64,000 nucleotides of DNA, from contig GL947595.1 of the NCBI GenBank assembly GCA_000218745.1, positions 556,556-620,555 of the forward strand, written 5' to 3'. The position numbers and the translations under genes are program-made. Of this stretch, positions 1 to 9,147 are shown in pieces; position 1 is the first letter of the stretch; each line of letters starts with the position of its first letter. The notes below the pieces were generated by a model. It worked only from the letters and a program-made list of their open reading frames with translations. It did not search any database and was not told the DNA's origin. Origin of the DNA: Prochlorococcus marinus bv. HNLC2. GTDB lineage: Bacteria; Cyanobacteriota; Cyanobacteriia; PCC-6307; Cyanobiaceae.

Positions 1-169
1 TTTGTCCAAAATAACTTGGATCAGTCATAACTTCTTGATAACCTGTCATTCCAGTGTTGAATACAATCTCTCCAATAACAAGACCTTTTGATCCAAAAGA
101 ATAACCTTCAAAAATGAAACCATTTTCAAGAACAAGTTTTGCATCTCTTTTTAAATCTTGATGATTCAT
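1..169 (-). CDS. carA: Carbamoyl-phosphate synthase small subunit, N-terminal part
   Basis: The minus-strand frame starts with an ATG at 169 and runs off the window edge, so only about 56 residues are visible. They read [17 protein letters not shown], then a segment with [17 protein letters not shown]. That is the conserved start of CarA, the glutaminase subunit that feeds ammonia to CarB for arginine and pyrimidine synthesis. It lies 11 bp downstream of trpD on the same strand and is probably cotranscribed with it. The glutaminase domain itself is outside the window. Confidence 0.93.
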   Translation of the reverse strand, partial: MNHQDLKRDAKLVLENGFIFEGYSFGSKGLVIGEIVFNTGMTGYQEVMTDPSYFGQ

Positions 170-180
170 ATAACTTTTAT

Positions 181-1213
181 TTAATCATTCAAATAATTTT
201 TTAAATCTTGCAATTTTTCCCAAGGAATACCTTGATTCATTTTTTCTAAAGCTATACCAATCCCTTTCTCAATATTTTCTTCTTTCCCTCGCAGCCCAAA
301 GAACTAATGCAGTATTAAGGGCAACCACATTAACTTGGGATTCATAAGCTTTACCCTTCAAAACTAATTCTAATATTTCTTCATTACTTGTATCGTCTGT
401 GACAGTAAGATTATTATTTTCAAAATTTTTGTAACCAAAATCAGAAATATTAATAGAAGATCTTGTTATTTGTCCATTATCCACAAATATCAATTTATTA
501 TCTCCCTCTAAAGAAGCTTCATCTAAAGATCCATAACCATGTATTACTATAGCTCTCTTCATTCCCATTTTATCTAATGCAACAGCCATAGGATAAAGAA
601 GATCCTCTGAGGCGACTCCAAGAACCTGAGCATTAGGCCTTAGAGGATTAACTAATGGTCCTAATTGATTAAAAATAGTTCTAATACCAAGATTTTTACG
701 AAGAGGCGCTAAATTTATAAGTGATTTATGCCAAGCAGGTGCAAAAAGAAAGGTAATCCCAATTTCTTCAACAGCTAAAATTACTTTTTCTAATGATGCA
801 TTTAAATTTAAACCTAAATTTGAAAGTACATCTGCAGAACCAACCTTCCCACTGGCACTTCTATTTCCATGTTTTGCAATATTAACCCCACAACAGGAAG
901 AAACGAATGCTACTGCTGTAGAAATATTGAATGTATTTGCACCATCACCACCAGTTCCACAAGTATCTAACATGTATAACTCTGGTCTTTGAATTGGAAG
1001 CTTACAAAAGTCCAAGAGCTCTTTTGCCATAGATGCAAGTTCAATACCTGTAGCTCCTTTAGCTCTAAATCCTGCTAGAAGGGCACCAGTTTGTACGGGT
1101 TGAATTTCATTAGTTAACCATAAATTCATTAATCTACGAGCTGACAATTCATTAAGATCATTCCCATCGACTAATTTATCAAGTATTGAAGTAATTTCTT
1201 GTTGAGAGGACAT
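181..1213 (-). CDS. trpD: Anthranilate phosphoribosyltransferase, frameshifted near its C-terminus
   Basis: TrpD transfers phosphoribose from PRPP to anthranilate in tryptophan synthesis. The family motifs are clear: [17 protein letters not shown] (PRPP/Mg site), [17 protein letters not shown], and a GPLVNPLRP segment. I place the start at the ATG at 1213 (MSSQQEIT), 20 bp after the DUF3288 stop; an ATG at 1261 would overlap that gene. The main frame stops at 269-271 after an odd ending (ARERRKY). One base fewer around 286-292 restores [18 protein letters not shown] and runs to a stop at 181, giving about 344 residues, the normal family length. It is therefore either a sequence error or a real C-terminal truncation. 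Confidence 0.9.
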
Positions 1214-1232
1214 TTGATTGAATACTTTAAAA

Positions 1233-1529
1233 TTAATTAGATGTATCGAAACCAGAACCAACTAAATCGTCTGATCTATTATTTGGACTAAAATCATTTG
1301 ACCATATTATCCTAGTCTTAGAAAATAATGATTCTTCTGAAATTTTCCAAAAAGTAAGGATTTTTTCTAAGTCAGCTTTTAAATCTTTTTCACCAATAAA
1401 ATTTTGATATCTTTTTATTAACCTTGCTAAATTTATTAAATCAAAATCATCAGGATTATTCTTAATTATTAGAGAATCGACTATCTCTTTGTCTGAATCA
1501 TGAAGCGGATGAATTTGTTCATCTTCCAT
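1233..1529 (-). CDS. DUF3288 family protein
   Basis: A 98-residue acidic soluble protein. It has the pattern of the cyanobacterial DUF3288 family: HP near residue 7, then a DxxIVDSLI segment, [17 protein letters not shown] and [20 protein letters not shown]. No function is established for this family. It is first in a minus-strand run with trpD (19 bp gap) and carA, so it is probably cotranscribed with amino-acid and nucleotide genes; that alone does not define its role. Confidence 0.85.
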   Translation of the reverse strand: MEDEQIHPLHDSDKEIVDSLIIKNNPDDFDLINLARLIKRYQNFIGEKDLKADLEKILTFWKISEESLFSKTRIIWSNDFSPNNRSDDLVGSGFDTSN

Positions 1530-1609
1530 AGCAAAAAAATCTTATCTTTATAAAATTAGCTCACAAATTTAAAAATGAAACATTATCTTAATCATATTGG
1601 AAAAATTAA

Positions 1610-3358
1610 ATGAAAAATTTAAAAATTAAAATAATAAAAAAATATCTTAGACCATATAAAAGGGAATTATTTATCGGATCTATTGCTCTCCTATTAGTAA
1701 ATATTTTAAGTGTAATAATTCCCTTAGAAGTAAAAAGCATAATAGACCAACTTCAGGAGAATTTCTCAACTAAATTTATTATTTCTAAATCCCTTTGGTT
1801 AATCTTATTAGCAACAATAATGGGGTTAATACGTCTATTTTCAAGACAAATAGTATTTGGTATAGGAAGGAAAGTTGAAGTAAATTTGAGACAAAAACTT
1901 TTTGACCATTTACTTATTCAAGATCCTGATTGGATACAAAAAAAAGGTAGTGGAGATATTATTAGTAGAGCAACAAGTGACGTAGAAAATGTTAGAAGGT
2001 TACTGGGATTTACCGTTTTAAGCTTATGCAATATTGTTCTTGCATATTCTTTAACAATTCCTTCAATGTTTTTAATAAATAAAACACTAACTGTAACATC
2101 ATTAATGATTTTTCCTTTAATACTTGGAATCGTAGGATTATTCGGTGGAAGAATGGTAAACCAAAGAAAATTACAACAAGAAGCTTTATCAAAATTAAGC
2201 GATTTAATTCAAGAGGATTTATCTGGTATAAGTGCAATCAAAATATATGCTCAAGAAAACTCAGAGAAGAAACAATTTAGCAAATTTAATAAAATATATC
2301 GTGATGCAGCTATAAAATTGGCGCGCACAGCGAGTACATTGTTTCCTCTTCTTCAAGGAATTTCATCTATATCACTTTTACTTTTACTAGCCTTAGGAAC
2401 GACACAACTAGAAAATGGATTTATAACAATTGGAGGATTAGTAGCACTTATTTTATATGTGGAAAGGTTAGTTTTCCCAACAGCACTTTTAGGGTTCACT
2501 ATAAATACATTCCAACTTGGTCAAGTAAGCTTAGATAGAATTGAAGAGATTTTTAATAGTCAACCTTCAATATTTAATTCTCCAGATTCTAAACCTTTAA
2601 ATGAGCCAGTAAGAGGAAAAATAAAAGCAAAAAACTTGATCGTTAAATATAACGATTCCAACTCAAAAGCCCTTGATGGTATATCCTTTACTATTAATCC
2701 AGGAGAACTAGTAGCTATAGTTGGTCCTGTAGGTTGTGGTAAAACTACATTAGCGAAATGCTTGGGCAGGACAATAGAGATTTCAAATGATCAGCTTTTC
2801 TTAGATAATAATGATATAAAAAAAGTTAACTTAGAGGACCTAAGAAAAAATATTGCAATTGTTCCTCAAGAAGCTTTTTTATTCACTTCAACAATTTCTG
2901 ATAATATTAAATTTGGCAACCCTGAAGCAAAGAATAACATAATAAAAAGTTCTGCAAAAAGAGCAGGTCTAATTGAAGATATTTATAATTTCCCAAAAGG
3001 ATTTCAAACAATTGTGGGAGAGAGAGGGATAACACTAAGTGGTGGCCAGAGACAGAGAACCGCTCTTGGAAGAGCTTTATTAATTGATTCTCCAGTAATT
3101 GTTTTAGATGATGCATTAGCAAGCGTAGATAACAAAACTGCTTCAATAATTATCAATGAGATAAGAAAAAATAATGATAAAACTATTCTTATGATTAGTC
3201 ATCAATTATCTGTTGCAGCAACATGCGATAGAGTTATTGTTATGGATGAAGGGAAAATTGTTCAGGAGGGTTTACATAAAGATCTTATCGAATCAAACGG
3301 ACTTTATAAAAAACTTTGGGAGAGAGAATTAGCTGTTAAGAATATAGAAAATAATTAA
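1610..3358 (+). CDS. ABC transporter, fused permease and ATPase (MsbA/MdlB type exporter)
   Basis: At 582 residues it has the usual half-transporter length. Residues about 1-310 are a six-helix exporter membrane domain; about 330-575 are the nucleotide-binding domain. Walker A is GPVGCGKTT near residue 372, the ABC signature is LSGGQRQR near 477, and Walker B is VIVLDDALASVD near 497, followed by an H-loop ISHQ. It should work as a homodimer in the inner membrane. The substrate (lipid, drug or peptide) cannot be told from sequence. It diverges from the DUF3288-trpD-carA operon across about 80 bp. Confidence 0.92.
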   Translation: MKNLKIKIIKKYLRPYKRELFIGSIALLLVNILSVIIPLEVKSIIDQLQENFSTKFIISKSLWLILLATIMGLIRLFSRQIVFGIGRKVEVNLRQKLFDHLLIQDPDWIQKKGSGDIISRATSDVENVRRLLGFTVLSLCNIVLAYSLTIPSMFLINKTLTVTSLMIFPLILGIVGLFGGRMVNQRKLQQEALSKLSDLIQEDLSGISAIKIYAQENSEKKQFSKFNKIYRDAAIKLARTASTLFPLLQGISSISLLLLLALGTTQLENGFITIGGLVALILYVERLVFPTALLGFTINTFQLGQVSLDRIEEIFNSQPSIFNSPDSKPLNEPVRGKIKAKNLIVKYNDSNSKALDGISFTINPGELVAIVGPVGCGKTTLAKCLGRTIEISNDQLFLDNNDIKKVNLEDLRKNIAIVPQEAFLFTSTISDNIKFGNPEAKNNIIKSSAKRAGLIEDIYNFPKGFQTIVGERGITLSGGQRQRTALGRALLIDSPVIVLDDALASVDNKTASIIINEIRKNNDKTILMISHQLSVAATCDRVIVMDEGKIVQEGLHKDLIESNGLYKKLWERELAVKNIENN

Positions 3359-3426
3359 ATCATTATTCATAAATTTTTTCATTAGATTAATTTTATTCCT
3401 ATAATTTAAAGTAATTAATTTATGTA

Positions 3427-4139
3427 ATGCTTCAAAACTTTAAAAATTTCTGGGAAATAACAAACAAAATAATGATTATTTTGAACACAGAATATTAAAT
3501 ACAGACATTTATAAAGAACCTAAAGAAGGAGAAGACTCTTTAATTTTTGGTTGCGGATGTTTTTGGGGTGCTGAAAAATGCTTTTGGAAACTACCTGGTG
3601 TTATTACTACATCTGTGGGATATGCTGGAGGATCTACTAAAAACCCGAAATATAATGATGTCTGCTCTGGTTTCACAGGCCATACTGAAGTAGTTAAAGT
3701 TGTTTGGGATAAATCTTTAATTGATATTAGTGATTTACTAAAAATGTTTTGGGAGTGCCATGACCCAACCCAAAAAAATAGGCAGGGTAATGATTCAGGC
3801 ACTCAATATAGATCAGCCATTTATTTTTTTAGCAAAGAAAACGAACAAATAATAATAAGAAGTAAGGATTTCTATCAAAAAACTCTTTCAGAAAATAAAT
3901 TAGGCAGTATTGAAACCGAGATTAAACAAATAGATACTTACTATTATGCAGAGATTTATCATCAACAATATCTTGCTTTAGAGGGAAGCAGGCAATATTG
4001 CTCTGCCTCTCCAACAAATATCAAATTAGGGGATTTTAAAGGATCAAACTATAAACTAGATCCAAAAATTTGGGAAAATTTTGATTGGACAATTGAAAAG
4101 TGTGTATTAAGGTCTGATAATAAACAAATTAAGATTTAA
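3427..4139 (+). CDS. msrA: Peptide methionine-S-sulfoxide reductase A, N-terminal frameshift
   Basis: MsrA repairs methionine-S-sulfoxide in oxidised proteins. The catalytic motif GCFWGAEKCFWK is encoded at about 3553-3588, followed by SVGYAGG, NPKYNDVCSG, HTEVVKV, FWECHDPTQKNRQGND, and a C-terminal ADP-like block with YYAE, YHQQY and SRQYCSASP. The in-frame reading is open only from 3444 and contains no ATG before the active site, so the first alternative start codon (3615, GTG) would remove the catalytic Cys. An ATG at 3427 (MLQNFKNFW) joins this frame if one base is missing around 3451-3457. I therefore annotate the gene from 3427 with a probable one-base deletion. Confidence 0.88.
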
Positions 4140-4279
4140 TAATCAACTTGAAATACATAATAATTTTATATAAAAAGTAAAGAAATAAAAGGATTTTTTA
4201 CTTTAATTGAACAAATATTCTAAAAAAAAATTATATTAACTCAATAATTGAATACTCTAGATATATGATTAAAAGAGTG

Positions 4280-4353
4280 CGGGGCGTAGCGCAGTTTGGT
4301 AGCGCACCACTTTGGGGTAGTGGGGGTCGTGGGTTCAAATCCCGCCGTTCCGA
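4280..4353 (+). tRNA. tRNA-Pro (anticodon GGG)
   Basis: A full cloverleaf can be drawn. The acceptor stem pairs CGGGGCG with CGTTCCG. The D-arm is GCGC...GCGC, the anticodon stem is CCACT/AGTGG around the loop TTGGGGT (anticodon GGG), and the T-arm contains GGTTCAAATC. The discriminator base is A and no CCA is encoded. Closely resembles the bacterial proline GGG isoacceptor. Confidence 0.95.
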
Positions 4354-4509
4354 TTATTTATTTTCTTCAGAACCGATTAAGGACTTATATAGCTTAAAGG
4401 AACTAATACCAACCGCTAGGAAAGTAAATGAAGAGAAGAATATCATTACAGCAAGTGTTGAATTAGGAACTTCAACTTCACCTAATTGAATAGTGGTCAG
4501 AATATCCAT
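4354..4509 (-). CDS. Small single-span membrane protein, unknown
   Basis: A 51-residue reading frame from the ATG at 4509 to a stop at 4354, which directly abuts the 3' end of tRNA-Pro on the other strand. It starts MDILTTIQLGEVEVPNSTLA and then has one hydrophobic helix (about residues 20-40) and a charged tail ending SEENK. Composition and layout look like a real picocyanobacterial micro-protein. Not recognised. Confidence 0.6.
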   Translation of the reverse strand: MDILTTIQLGEVEVPNSTLAVMIFFSSFTFLAVGISSFKLYKSLIGSEENK

Positions 4510-4704
4510 TATTTAAAGCAAATTTTTAATTTTTATCATATCAAATTTATTATTCTATTAATTATTCATTTGTAAAAAAGAAATTTAAAAAATTATTTTA
4601 AACTGATAAATATTTTTTCTTTTTAAAAAGAGTTAATAAAAGTTTTAAATATATGTAAGTAATTAAAGATAATTTTACTTTATAAGGTTTATCATAAAAA
4701 TAAA

Positions 4705-4986
4705 ATGATTAGTAAACCTTTCCTTAAATTTTTATTAATAGCAACTGTAGTTTTTCCCTTTCAATCTATAAAAGCAGATTATTTGCTTGTAATTGGAACA
4801 TACAGGCAAGGACCTGGAAACAGGCCAGAAGTTAGCGGGATAACGAGCCCCTCTCTTTATTCACTACCAATGAAAGATATAGAGACTTGTAAAATAGCTG
4901 GAGAGAAAATAACTAACGAGATTTATAAACCAGTTTGGCAATTTGACAGCAAATGGACTTGTATTAATACTGGTGAAAAGAACTGA
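4705..4986 (+). CDS. Small secreted protein, unknown
   Basis: 93 residues. Residues 1-24 form a signal peptide (MISKPF, a hydrophobic core, then SIKA|D). The mature part is about 69 residues with two cysteines (CKIAGEK and KWTCINTGEK) that could form a disulfide, and it is rich in aromatic residues. No family recognised. It converges with the small minus-strand gene at 4989. Confidence 0.65.
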   Translation: MISKPFLKFLLIATVVFPFQSIKADYLLVIGTYRQGPGNRPEVSGITSPSLYSLPMKDIETCKIAGEKITNEIYKPVWQFDSKWTCINTGEKN

Positions 4987-4988
4987 TT

Positions 4989-5123
4989 CTATCTTTTTAC
5001 ATCATGGGCGCAACCATCACCTTTATAGTTTTCGCTTTCATAAAAATCACTTTTTGTACCAAAATATGCTGTTAGCAAAACGAAAGGAAAACTAAATAAA
5101 AATAAAACAGTAGTTAACTCCAT
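4989..5123 (-). CDS. Small membrane protein, unknown
   Basis: 44 residues from the ATG at 5123: MELTTVLFLFSFPFVLLTAY, then a short polar tail with GDGCAHD and a stop at 4989. It has one N-terminal hydrophobic helix. Its stop is 3 bp from the stop of the convergent secreted-protein gene. Not recognised. Confidence 0.55.
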   Translation of the reverse strand: MELTTVLFLFSFPFVLLTAYFGTKSDFYESENYKGDGCAHDVKR

Positions 5124-5192
5124 ATAAAATTTTCTTTAGGTATTAATTAATTTAATAATAGTTCAAATTTAATATAAATAATTTTTTGAAAT

Positions 5193-5318
5193 TTAATAAT
5201 CGGTTGGACCTTTAATTCCTAGATAAAAGAATGCTCCAAGACCTACTAAAAGCAAAACACCTGCAAGAGCGGCAGATGGAACAAAACCACCAAAAGCAAA
5301 GGATCCTAACAAATTCAT
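5193..5318 (-). CDS. Micro-membrane protein with SFAFGGF motif
   Basis: 41 residues from the ATG at 5318 (a second ATG at 5321 is also possible). It contains SFAFGGFVPSAA, then a glycine-rich hydrophobic helix and a GIKGPTDY end. The opening SFA(F/L)GGFxPxAA recurs in the separate gene at 28417-28560, so the two are probably paralogues. Size and single-span form resemble low-molecular-mass photosystem or cytochrome b6f subunits, but it matches none I know. Confidence 0.65.
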   Translation of the reverse strand: MNLLGSFAFGGFVPSAALAGVLLLVGLGAFFYLGIKGPTDY

Positions 5319-5571
5319 CATAATTAAGTTAACTTTATAAATAATATCAATATTAATAAGTGTATTTTGCAAAAAATATTGAGTCGAAGACAATTCTCTT
5401 TTAGATAAAAACATGAAATAACTCAAAGATTATATTTATTTGCTTAAAAAATATTTAATTAAAGATATAAAAGTTATTCCTATCAAAAGCTTTAATTGAA
5501 AATTTAAATATTATTTTATGTTGGAATATTTTTTGTAATTTATAAAAAAAATAATAAATAAATTATCTAAA

Positions 5572-6522
5572 TTAATAATTATTAATTGAAACTTTTATAA
5601 GCTTTCTATTCTTATTAATTATAACTAAGGTATTTGAATTTATTAGATCAAAGCTTTTATGAGGTATGCAGCAACATAACATTCTTAAAAAATCAATTAA
5701 TTTTTGATCCCTCAAAGAGGAACCTTTTATTTTAAACATTTCCTCTTCTTGCTCACATTTCCAATCTTTCATATATTCAAAATACTCTGGTTTAATATGC
5801 CAAATTTTATCTAATAAATCCCAAATCTTTAGGTAAGATAATAAATTAGTTTGTATTTTTCTTCTAAAGTTGATCTCATTTTTAGATAAGCAAGAATCTA
5901 AATGATTTTTATTATGATTACTTTCAGAGTAAGGCTTTATTCCTAAGAACCATCCTTCTAAAATAACTAAATCTGGGGTTTCTGTTCTCCACCTAGATCT
6001 ATCACCTAGTCCAGATCTAAGTGATTTGTCGTAAATTGGAACATTCAAGATTCCAGTTTTTTTCCAATCTAATAACTTTTTTTCCATTAAATTTAATGAA
6101 TGTGTACCAGGGAATCCCCTAGAAACATTCCAAGGATTATTTAAAACAGCGTTTTTCATCTCACTGGCAGGTAAGTAAAAATCATCTAGAGATATAACAC
6201 TTATCTTAAAATTTAATTGCAAAGCAAGTTCTTCAACCAATAAACCCAAGGTAGTTTTGCCTGTCCCTGGCAAGGCAGATAAACCTATTATTTTTCTTTC
6301 TGAGTTGTTTTGATTAAGTTTATAAGCATCAGATAAAAGTGGCAATATCAATCCCCATACCCAATCATCTTTAAATTTAGAAGAGGATAATTGAGAAATT
6401 TTAAAAAATAAATCATCTTTTTGACTCCAAAAATTAAACCAATTCTCAAGAGAATCCCAACCAAGGTTAATAATTAAATCTTCAAATATATCTAGAGGAA
6501 AATTTAGTTCTAAATTTTTCAT
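5572..6522 (-). CDS. glyK: D-glycerate 3-kinase (GLYK type P-loop kinase)
   Basis: 316 residues. Walker A ALPGTGKTT lies near residues 83-91, followed by ISLDDFYLPASEM, PWNVSRGFPGTHS, IYDKSLRSGLGDRS and VILEGWFLG, a pattern of plant/cyanobacterial glycerate 3-kinases. It phosphorylates D-glycerate to 3-phosphoglycerate and normally closes photorespiration. Its start overlaps the end of the phosphatase gene by four bases (6519-6522, ATGA), so translation is coupled. In this operon it can also capture glycerate released from glucosylglycerate (inference). Confidence 0.88.
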   Translation of the reverse strand: MKNLELNFPLDIFEDLIINLGWDSLENWFNFWSQKDDLFFKISQLSSSKFKDDWVWGLILPLLSDAYKLNQNNSERKIIGLSALPGTGKTTLGLLVEELALQLNFKISVISLDDFYLPASEMKNAVLNNPWNVSRGFPGTHSLNLMEKKLLDWKKTGILNVPIYDKSLRSGLGDRSRWRTETPDLVILEGWFLGIKPYSESNHNKNHLDSCLSKNEINFRRKIQTNLLSYLKIWDLLDKIWHIKPEYFEYMKDWKCEQEEEMFKIKGSSLRDQKLIDFLRMLCCCIPHKSFDLINSNTLVIINKNRKLIKVSINNY

Positions 6523-7334
6523 GAGAAAAATCGATAATCATGAGGGATTAGATTTCTTAATATATTTTTTACCTCTTTTTGCCACCCAACTCCATGAGGT
6601 TCCTCAGAGATAACATAATTTAAATCATTTAAATCTTCTAAAAGTTTTTTATTTGGTCCATTAATACTAGAAATTACTATTCTATAATCAGCTTCTTGCA
6701 GAAGAGGAAGATCATTAGGAGAATCTCCTAATCCAATTATTTTTACATTACTATTTTTAGAAAATTCTTTAAGTTTCTTTATGGCTTTACCTTTGCTTGA
6801 ATTTTTTGAAAGAAGATGGCTCATTCTATTGCCACGAAAAATAACAACTTCATATTTTTTACAAAATTGTTTTAAGTCTTCTTCAAGATGATCTGGTGGA
6901 TTAAGAAAAGGCATGCTCCAATGTCTATCTCTCATAAGATTTAATGAATCACCTGATAAACCAGTGAGAGAATTTGCTTCACTATCAGAAAGATCATTTA
7001 AAGGTATAAGTTGAAAATCTATATCATATGAAAGTTTTTTTAAAATATTTTCTAATTTTTGATAACTTTCCCCTAAAATTATCTCCCAACTTCCTTCAGT
7101 ATCAGAATTAGAATAAATTGCTGCTCCATTCTCAACAATATATGGATCATTTAATCCCAAATCCTTTTGTATAACTTTTACTTCAGAGGCCGTTTTACTA
7201 GTACAAAGTATTACTGGTATTTTTAATTCTTTAAGTCTTATAATTGTTTCTTTTGCAGGAGTTAGATCATAGGAATGATCCATTAACGTTCCATCTACAT
7301 CAGTGACTATCCAAATTCTAGAATTTTTAATCAT
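6519..7334 (-). CDS. gpgP: Glucosyl-3-phosphoglycerate phosphatase (HAD-IIB, MPGP-like)
   Basis: 271 residues from the ATG at 7334, which overlaps the phosphorylase stop at 7331 by four bases; a further upstream ATG at 7355 is less likely. HAD motif I is WIVTDVDGT (Asp near 12 and 14), motif II is VILCTSKTASEV, and the late motif is IGLGDSPNDLPLL. The cap with ENGAAIY fits the mannosyl/glucosyl-3-phosphoglycerate phosphatase family. It should remove phosphate from glucosyl-3-phosphoglycerate made by GpgS, giving glucosylglycerate. Sugar specificity is inferred from the neighbouring gpgS. Confidence 0.85.
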   Translation of the reverse strand: MIKNSRIWIVTDVDGTLMDHSYDLTPAKETIIRLKELKIPVILCTSKTASEVKVIQKDLGLNDPYIVENGAAIYSNSDTEGSWEIILGESYQKLENILKKLSYDIDFQLIPLNDLSDSEANSLTGLSGDSLNLMRDRHWSMPFLNPPDHLEEDLKQFCKKYEVVIFRGNRMSHLLSKNSSKGKAIKKLKEFSKNSNVKIIGLGDSPNDLPLLQEADYRIVISSINGPNKKLLEDLNDLNYVISEEPHGVGWQKEVKNILRNLIPHDYRFFS

Positions 7335-9094
7335 TTTGAATCTAGTCCTATCCACAAAACTTCAAAAGGATTCAAAACAAAATTCAAGTTTTTATAAATT
7401 CTTCCACTTAAATAATCTTTAAAGGATAAGTAGTTTTCTTTATTTTTATTAAATTCATGAGTATTAATTGAGTAATCTAATTTGTTCTCTGTGAAATTAT
7501 GTATTGCTATTAAAGTATTTGAACCCTCCCCTCGCTGAATCGCAATAATATCACTACGATCATTAGATAAGCATTTCATTGAAGAGGACGGATGAAACGA
7601 TGTAAGTTTTGATCTTGTTTTCATCGCATGTGATAAATATTTCAAATTTTTACTTGCGTAAGAATCACTGTTATTTAAAACTAATACTAGTTTATCAAGT
7701 TCGAACTTTTCACGATTAAGATCTCTCCTTTGGCCTGTTTTTGAAAAGCTCTTAACATCATTATCAGAGGCGAGTAAAGCAGGTAAATAAAATGCTGGAA
7801 TTCCTTTAAGAGCCATAACTATTAACTGAGATAAGATAAATCTTTCATACTGAAAACGCTTATTATCACGACTTGAGTCCTCCATTGCACTCCACCAACT
7901 GATATTTAATTCGTAAGGTTTATCTTCTCCATTAGATAATTTTCTATGACTTACTAAACCTCCTCTTTTTTCACAATCAACTAATAATGACTTAATACGA
8001 TCTTCATTCATTAATCCCTCGAGAGGTCTTAATCCTATTCCATCATGAGAAGCAGTGAAATTAAAAAGAGTTGTAGAAATTGGTAATTTTGGCCATTTAT
8101 TTATCCAAGAATTTAATATATCTGCTCTTGAAGTAATAACAGCCTCTAAAACCAAAGGCGGTAATGGAAAATTATATGCCATATGAGCTTCATCTGCAGG
8201 TTCAATATATGATAGGTTTTCTTTTTGAGGAACATTAGTCTCAGTAATTAGTACTCCATCACGGAGTAAACTATAAAGTTGAATTCTTAGAGTTTTAACA
8301 AGTAAATGTGCTTTGGGCAAATGCAAACAAGTCGTACCAGATTCTTTCCAAATAAAGCCTACTGCATCAAGCCTAAACCACTTAATTCCATTATTTACAT
8401 AAGTAACGACAAGATTTAGGAATTCAACAATCATTTTTGGATTTTGCCAATTCAAATCAATTTGATCAGGTCCAAAAGTAGTCCATACCTGTCTTGGGCC
8501 TTTAGAAGTATTAATATTAGAAAATAGTGATGAACTTCTAGGCCTAATAACGCTATCCCAATTCAAACTTTGAGAAGGAGCAAAAACATTAGACAAACCT
8601 GGTTCCTGATTTTTTATAAATTGCTGAACCCAAGGATGAGAAGAAGAAACATGATTAAGGACTAAATCTGCCATAAGAATATGACTTTTTGAAAGAAGTT
8701 TTATATCATTCCAATCACCAAATCTTTCATCTAAAAGCTTATGACTTGAAACAGCGAAACCACCATCACTAGTAGATTTCAAAAAAGGTAATACATGAAG
8801 AACACTTGATAGGTCTTTAAAATATAGTTTTAAGAGTTCTCGCAAAGTACATAATGTAGGTTCTCCAGGCTTCTGGATGGAATCTGCATAAGTAATTAAT
8901 ACAGAGTGAGTTTGGTCCCATGTAATTAAATTATTTATTTCTTCATATCCAGACTTCTTTTGGAATTCATCTAATATCTGCAACAATTGATTAAAAACTA
9001 AATTAATTTCTTCGCTATTATGATCTTGGTAGATTGACTCAAGCAATTCTTTTAGTTTAGATCTATTTAATCTTTTCTCTGAATCAATTTTCAT
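7331..9094 (-). CDS. GH13 sucrose phosphorylase-like enzyme, probable glucosylglycerate phosphorylase
   Basis: 587 residues of the GH13_18 phosphorylase type. Visible motifs are MADLVLNHVSSSHPW, the nucleophile block FRLDAVGFIWKESGT, the acid/base region LITETNVPQ and FTASHDGIGLRPLEG. This family moves glucose between phosphate and an acceptor; members linked to gpgS genes act on glucosylglycerate (established for some bacteria). It is first in an operon with gpgP and glyK (4-bp overlaps) and divergent from gpgS across 53 bp. Phosphorolysis would yield glucose-1-phosphate plus glycerate. Sucrose as substrate remains possible. Confidence 0.8.
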   Translation of the reverse strand: MKIDSEKRLNRSKLKELLESIYQDHNSEEINLVFNQLLQILDEFQKKSGYEEINNLITWDQTHSVLITYADSIQKPGEPTLCTLRELLKLYFKDLSSVLHVLPFLKSTSDGGFAVSSHKLLDERFGDWNDIKLLSKSHILMADLVLNHVSSSHPWVQQFIKNQEPGLSNVFAPSQSLNWDSVIRPRSSSLFSNINTSKGPRQVWTTFGPDQIDLNWQNPKMIVEFLNLVVTYVNNGIKWFRLDAVGFIWKESGTTCLHLPKAHLLVKTLRIQLYSLLRDGVLITETNVPQKENLSYIEPADEAHMAYNFPLPPLVLEAVITSRADILNSWINKWPKLPISTTLFNFTASHDGIGLRPLEGLMNEDRIKSLLVDCEKRGGLVSHRKLSNGEDKPYELNISWWSAMEDSSRDNKRFQYERFILSQLIVMALKGIPAFYLPALLASDNDVKSFSKTGQRRDLNREKFELDKLVLVLNNSDSYASKNLKYLSHAMKTRSKLTSFHPSSSMKCLSNDRSDIIAIQRGEGSNTLIAIHNFTENKLDYSINTHEFNKNKENYLSFKDYLSGRIYKNLNFVLNPFEVLWIGLDSK

Positions 9095-9147
9095 TACTTT
9101 GAATAAACATCGAAGTTATTAACACTATTCTGCACATCAAATAGCAA

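Noticed and set aside
269-1261. TrpD spanning 269 to 1261
   Set aside because: The 1261 start overlaps the DUF3288 gene and the 269 stop follows a frame change; 1213 and 181 give the normal protein.
3615-4139. GTG at 3615 as the start of msrA
   Set aside because: It would remove the catalytic GCFWGAEK motif, which is present in the same frame just upstream.
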